From Tiliqua scincoides (lineage: Eukaryota; Chordata; Lepidosauria; Squamata; Scincidae), in contig NC_089826.1 in NCBI RefSeq assembly GCF_035046505.1, positions 84,098,254 through 84,162,253 on the forward strand: a DNA stretch of 64,000 bases, given 5' to 3'. Below, one piece after another: positions 61,905 through 64,000 of the stretch; position 1 is the stretch's first letter; each line of letters starts with the position of its first letter. The notes beneath the pieces are model-generated. The model saw only the letters and a list, made by a program, of their open reading frames with translations. It searched no databases and had not been told where the DNA came from. The translations under genes were made by a program, and so were the position numbers.

Positions 61905-62787
61905 TCGGTTAACGTTACAGACTTCTTCAACTGATTTTTTCAAATGGAAATGTGGGACGTAGACATAGGTCTGTATTTTCAGAAGCAACTTTATTTTTCC
62001 CCAAGGATGTGTAAATATATGAATACCATATCTAGGTTCTTGCAATGATTTTCAAGGTGGGATCGCTGCCTAGTGAATAGATTCAGTCAGTCCAATCACT
62101 GCAGAAAGGTGCATTTGAATATTTTACCAGTTTGGGCTTCCATTTGAATAATTCATTCACAACAGACTCCCCATCAAAGTACTGCAGTTTGTGTCTCTCT
62201 TTAGCCCCCAACTGGCACATGACCAGTGTTATTTATAATTTATTTTGAAAGCTTTTTTATAAGCCCCATGAGATTAATCTTGTTTTCATTCAGCCGGTCA
62301 AACAGCAATAGCAGACGAAATACTGTAGTAATAAAAAGAGACACCCAAAGCCACAGCGTTAGAGAGTTAATGGAAAGAAGCCAGGCTGTGTACGTTTTTA
62401 TTATTCTGGTGATTTGCACTTAGAATGCCGAAAGATGTGAACTCTATGAAATGCCAGTTATGTACCCCTTTTATTCTAGTGTCACACATTCCAGTTCATG
62501 CATACATGCAATGTCACTTAATTATCCACAGCTGAATGTATGTAGAACAGGAGTCTCATGCTCCAAAGCTTGAGTCCAGACCAGAACTCACCCTGCTGCA
62601 TTCTGGACCAGAGTCTTTTTGGGGTAGCCTCACGCAGAACATGTTACAGGAGTTTAATCTATAACCTATCATATAATGTGTATGTATATGTATATATAAA
62701 ATTAAAAGCAAACCCTTAAATTTACGATTTGGAAATTTCAGTGTATGGCCCATGGGTTCTGTGTCAAAGTACACTTGTGACCCATTG
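61905..62787. other. MSANTD1: MSANTD1 intron, nothing recognised
   Basis: AT-rich, no supported feature. Confidence 0.35.
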
Positions 62788-63235
62788 CAGGGGTGTCCAA
62801 ACTTTTTGGCAGGAGGGCTACATCATCTCTCTGACACTGGGTTGGGGGCCAGGGGAAAAAATTAATTTACATTTCAAATTTGAATACATTTACATAAATG
62901 AATATATTAGAGATGGAACTTATATTTATGAATGATGGTCTTGCAATAGCTCAAGGCCTATAAAAAGTCTTGCACAAAGCAAGACTGGCCTTTCCTTCAC
63001 TGCTGTTGCTGCATCACAGATGTGCAACAAGCAGTGGATGGAGCCCTTGTCCCACAGCTCATGCAAGAGGTCAAACAGTTGCCCCCACACTGAGAGCAGT
63101 TGCATCGGGCCAATGCGGGCTCCAGCATGCCTTTAAAGGGCCAGAGACTCATTGGAGACTGAGGACTCCCGTGGGCCAGATTGGGTGTCCCCAAGGGCTG
63201 CAAGTGGCCCCCGGGTCGGGGTTTGGGCACCCCTG
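62788..63235 (+). mobile_element. hAT nonautonomous element, 448 bp, perfect 8-bp target duplication
   Basis: Ends CAGGGGTGTCCAAAC and ...GGGCACCCCTG. ACCCATTG at 62,780-62,787 and 63,236-63,243. The same length as the copy at 11,944. Confidence 0.93.
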
Positions 63236-63839
63236 ACCCATTGGTATGAGAAGTTGGACCATCTTGGTCTAGATGCACCCTGAAGTTGTGGCTGCAGTCT
63301 TTTAGAGGGCCCATCCGTCTGTCTGAATTAAGGTTTTTGTTCCGGTAGTTTGTCCTGCTTCTAGTCTTATATGTCTAATAAGTGTGAGTGTGGGTGGGTG
63401 TAACTGCAGGAAGGTTTATCTGTATACATGTTTGCATCAGTTTTGAACTTTTCACCAGTGAGTGCAACAACTCCAAGGCCCACTTTATCCACCAACACCA
63501 GTTCCACCTGTTCAAGGCTCTGAGTTATTTCCTAGAGAAAGTGCATAAGCTGTTATCTTAATATGCAGGATATTCAGAGCATGATTGAATACCACCCACC
63601 ATGAACTTGTAGCAGATAGATTTATTACAAGTGTGGCAATTTTATTAGTGCAGTGGCTCTTGGCTGATATGCACCTTGAGTCCAAAATGGAATCATAGAA
63701 GTCAAGTCATGAAATAATGAGCTTCAAACTCCCATGTATACGTTTTGCTCTTTAGTGCTTTCAGTTTGATTTTTAAATGAACACTCTGAATATTAGTATA
63801 CACTAAAGCGTTAGTTATATTAGCATTTTTGAATGCTAA

Positions 63840-64000
<161 letters not shown>

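Overview
This is vertebrate nuclear DNA, most likely from a squamate reptile (lizard or snake). That call rests on split genes with GT-AG introns and on the repeat mix: CR1, L2-like and L1 LINEs, MIR-like SINEs, many small hAT and pogo-like elements, and solo LTRs. The species cannot be fixed from the sequence.

Two host genes lie on the + strand, in the order known from human 4p16.3. Positions 1 to about 29,216 hold the 3' part of HTT (huntingtin): fourteen coding exons that splice in phase from 2391 to the stop at 27,576-27,578, followed by a 3' UTR of about 1.6 kb. Counting back from the 67 exons of human HTT, these are exons 54-67 and encode the C-terminal HEAT region. At 52,605 starts MSANTD1 (Myb/SANT-like DNA-binding domain protein). 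Its first coding exon ends at 52,858, and after an 11-kb intron the second coding exon (63,890) runs off the window. RGS12 would be expected beyond it.

The roughly 23 kb between the genes, and the larger introns, are mostly mobile-element remains. Main pieces are: an L1 relic with ORF1 and almost no ORF2 (7.66-10.2 kb); a 73/75-bp minisatellite that abuts a long LINE, here called LINE-A (13.75-18.1 kb); a 52-bp near-perfect inverted repeat in an HTT intron (24.47-25.15 kb); a 5 x 140-bp tandem array made from a CR1 tail and joined to the near-full-length CR1 it came from (38.17-42.9 kb); and a nested pile of L2-like LINE, CR1, LTRs and hairpin elements (44.0-49.1 kb).

I did not find a new gene system. 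The most notable signals are retroposition products that share one 3' tail. The tail that ends LINE-A also ends a 5S-rRNA-derived insertion (46,651-46,790), a twin-primed truncated copy (43,364-43,895) and a two-copy, internally deleted family (54.35 and 55.93 kb). This suggests that the LINE-A machinery copied several different RNAs in this genome.
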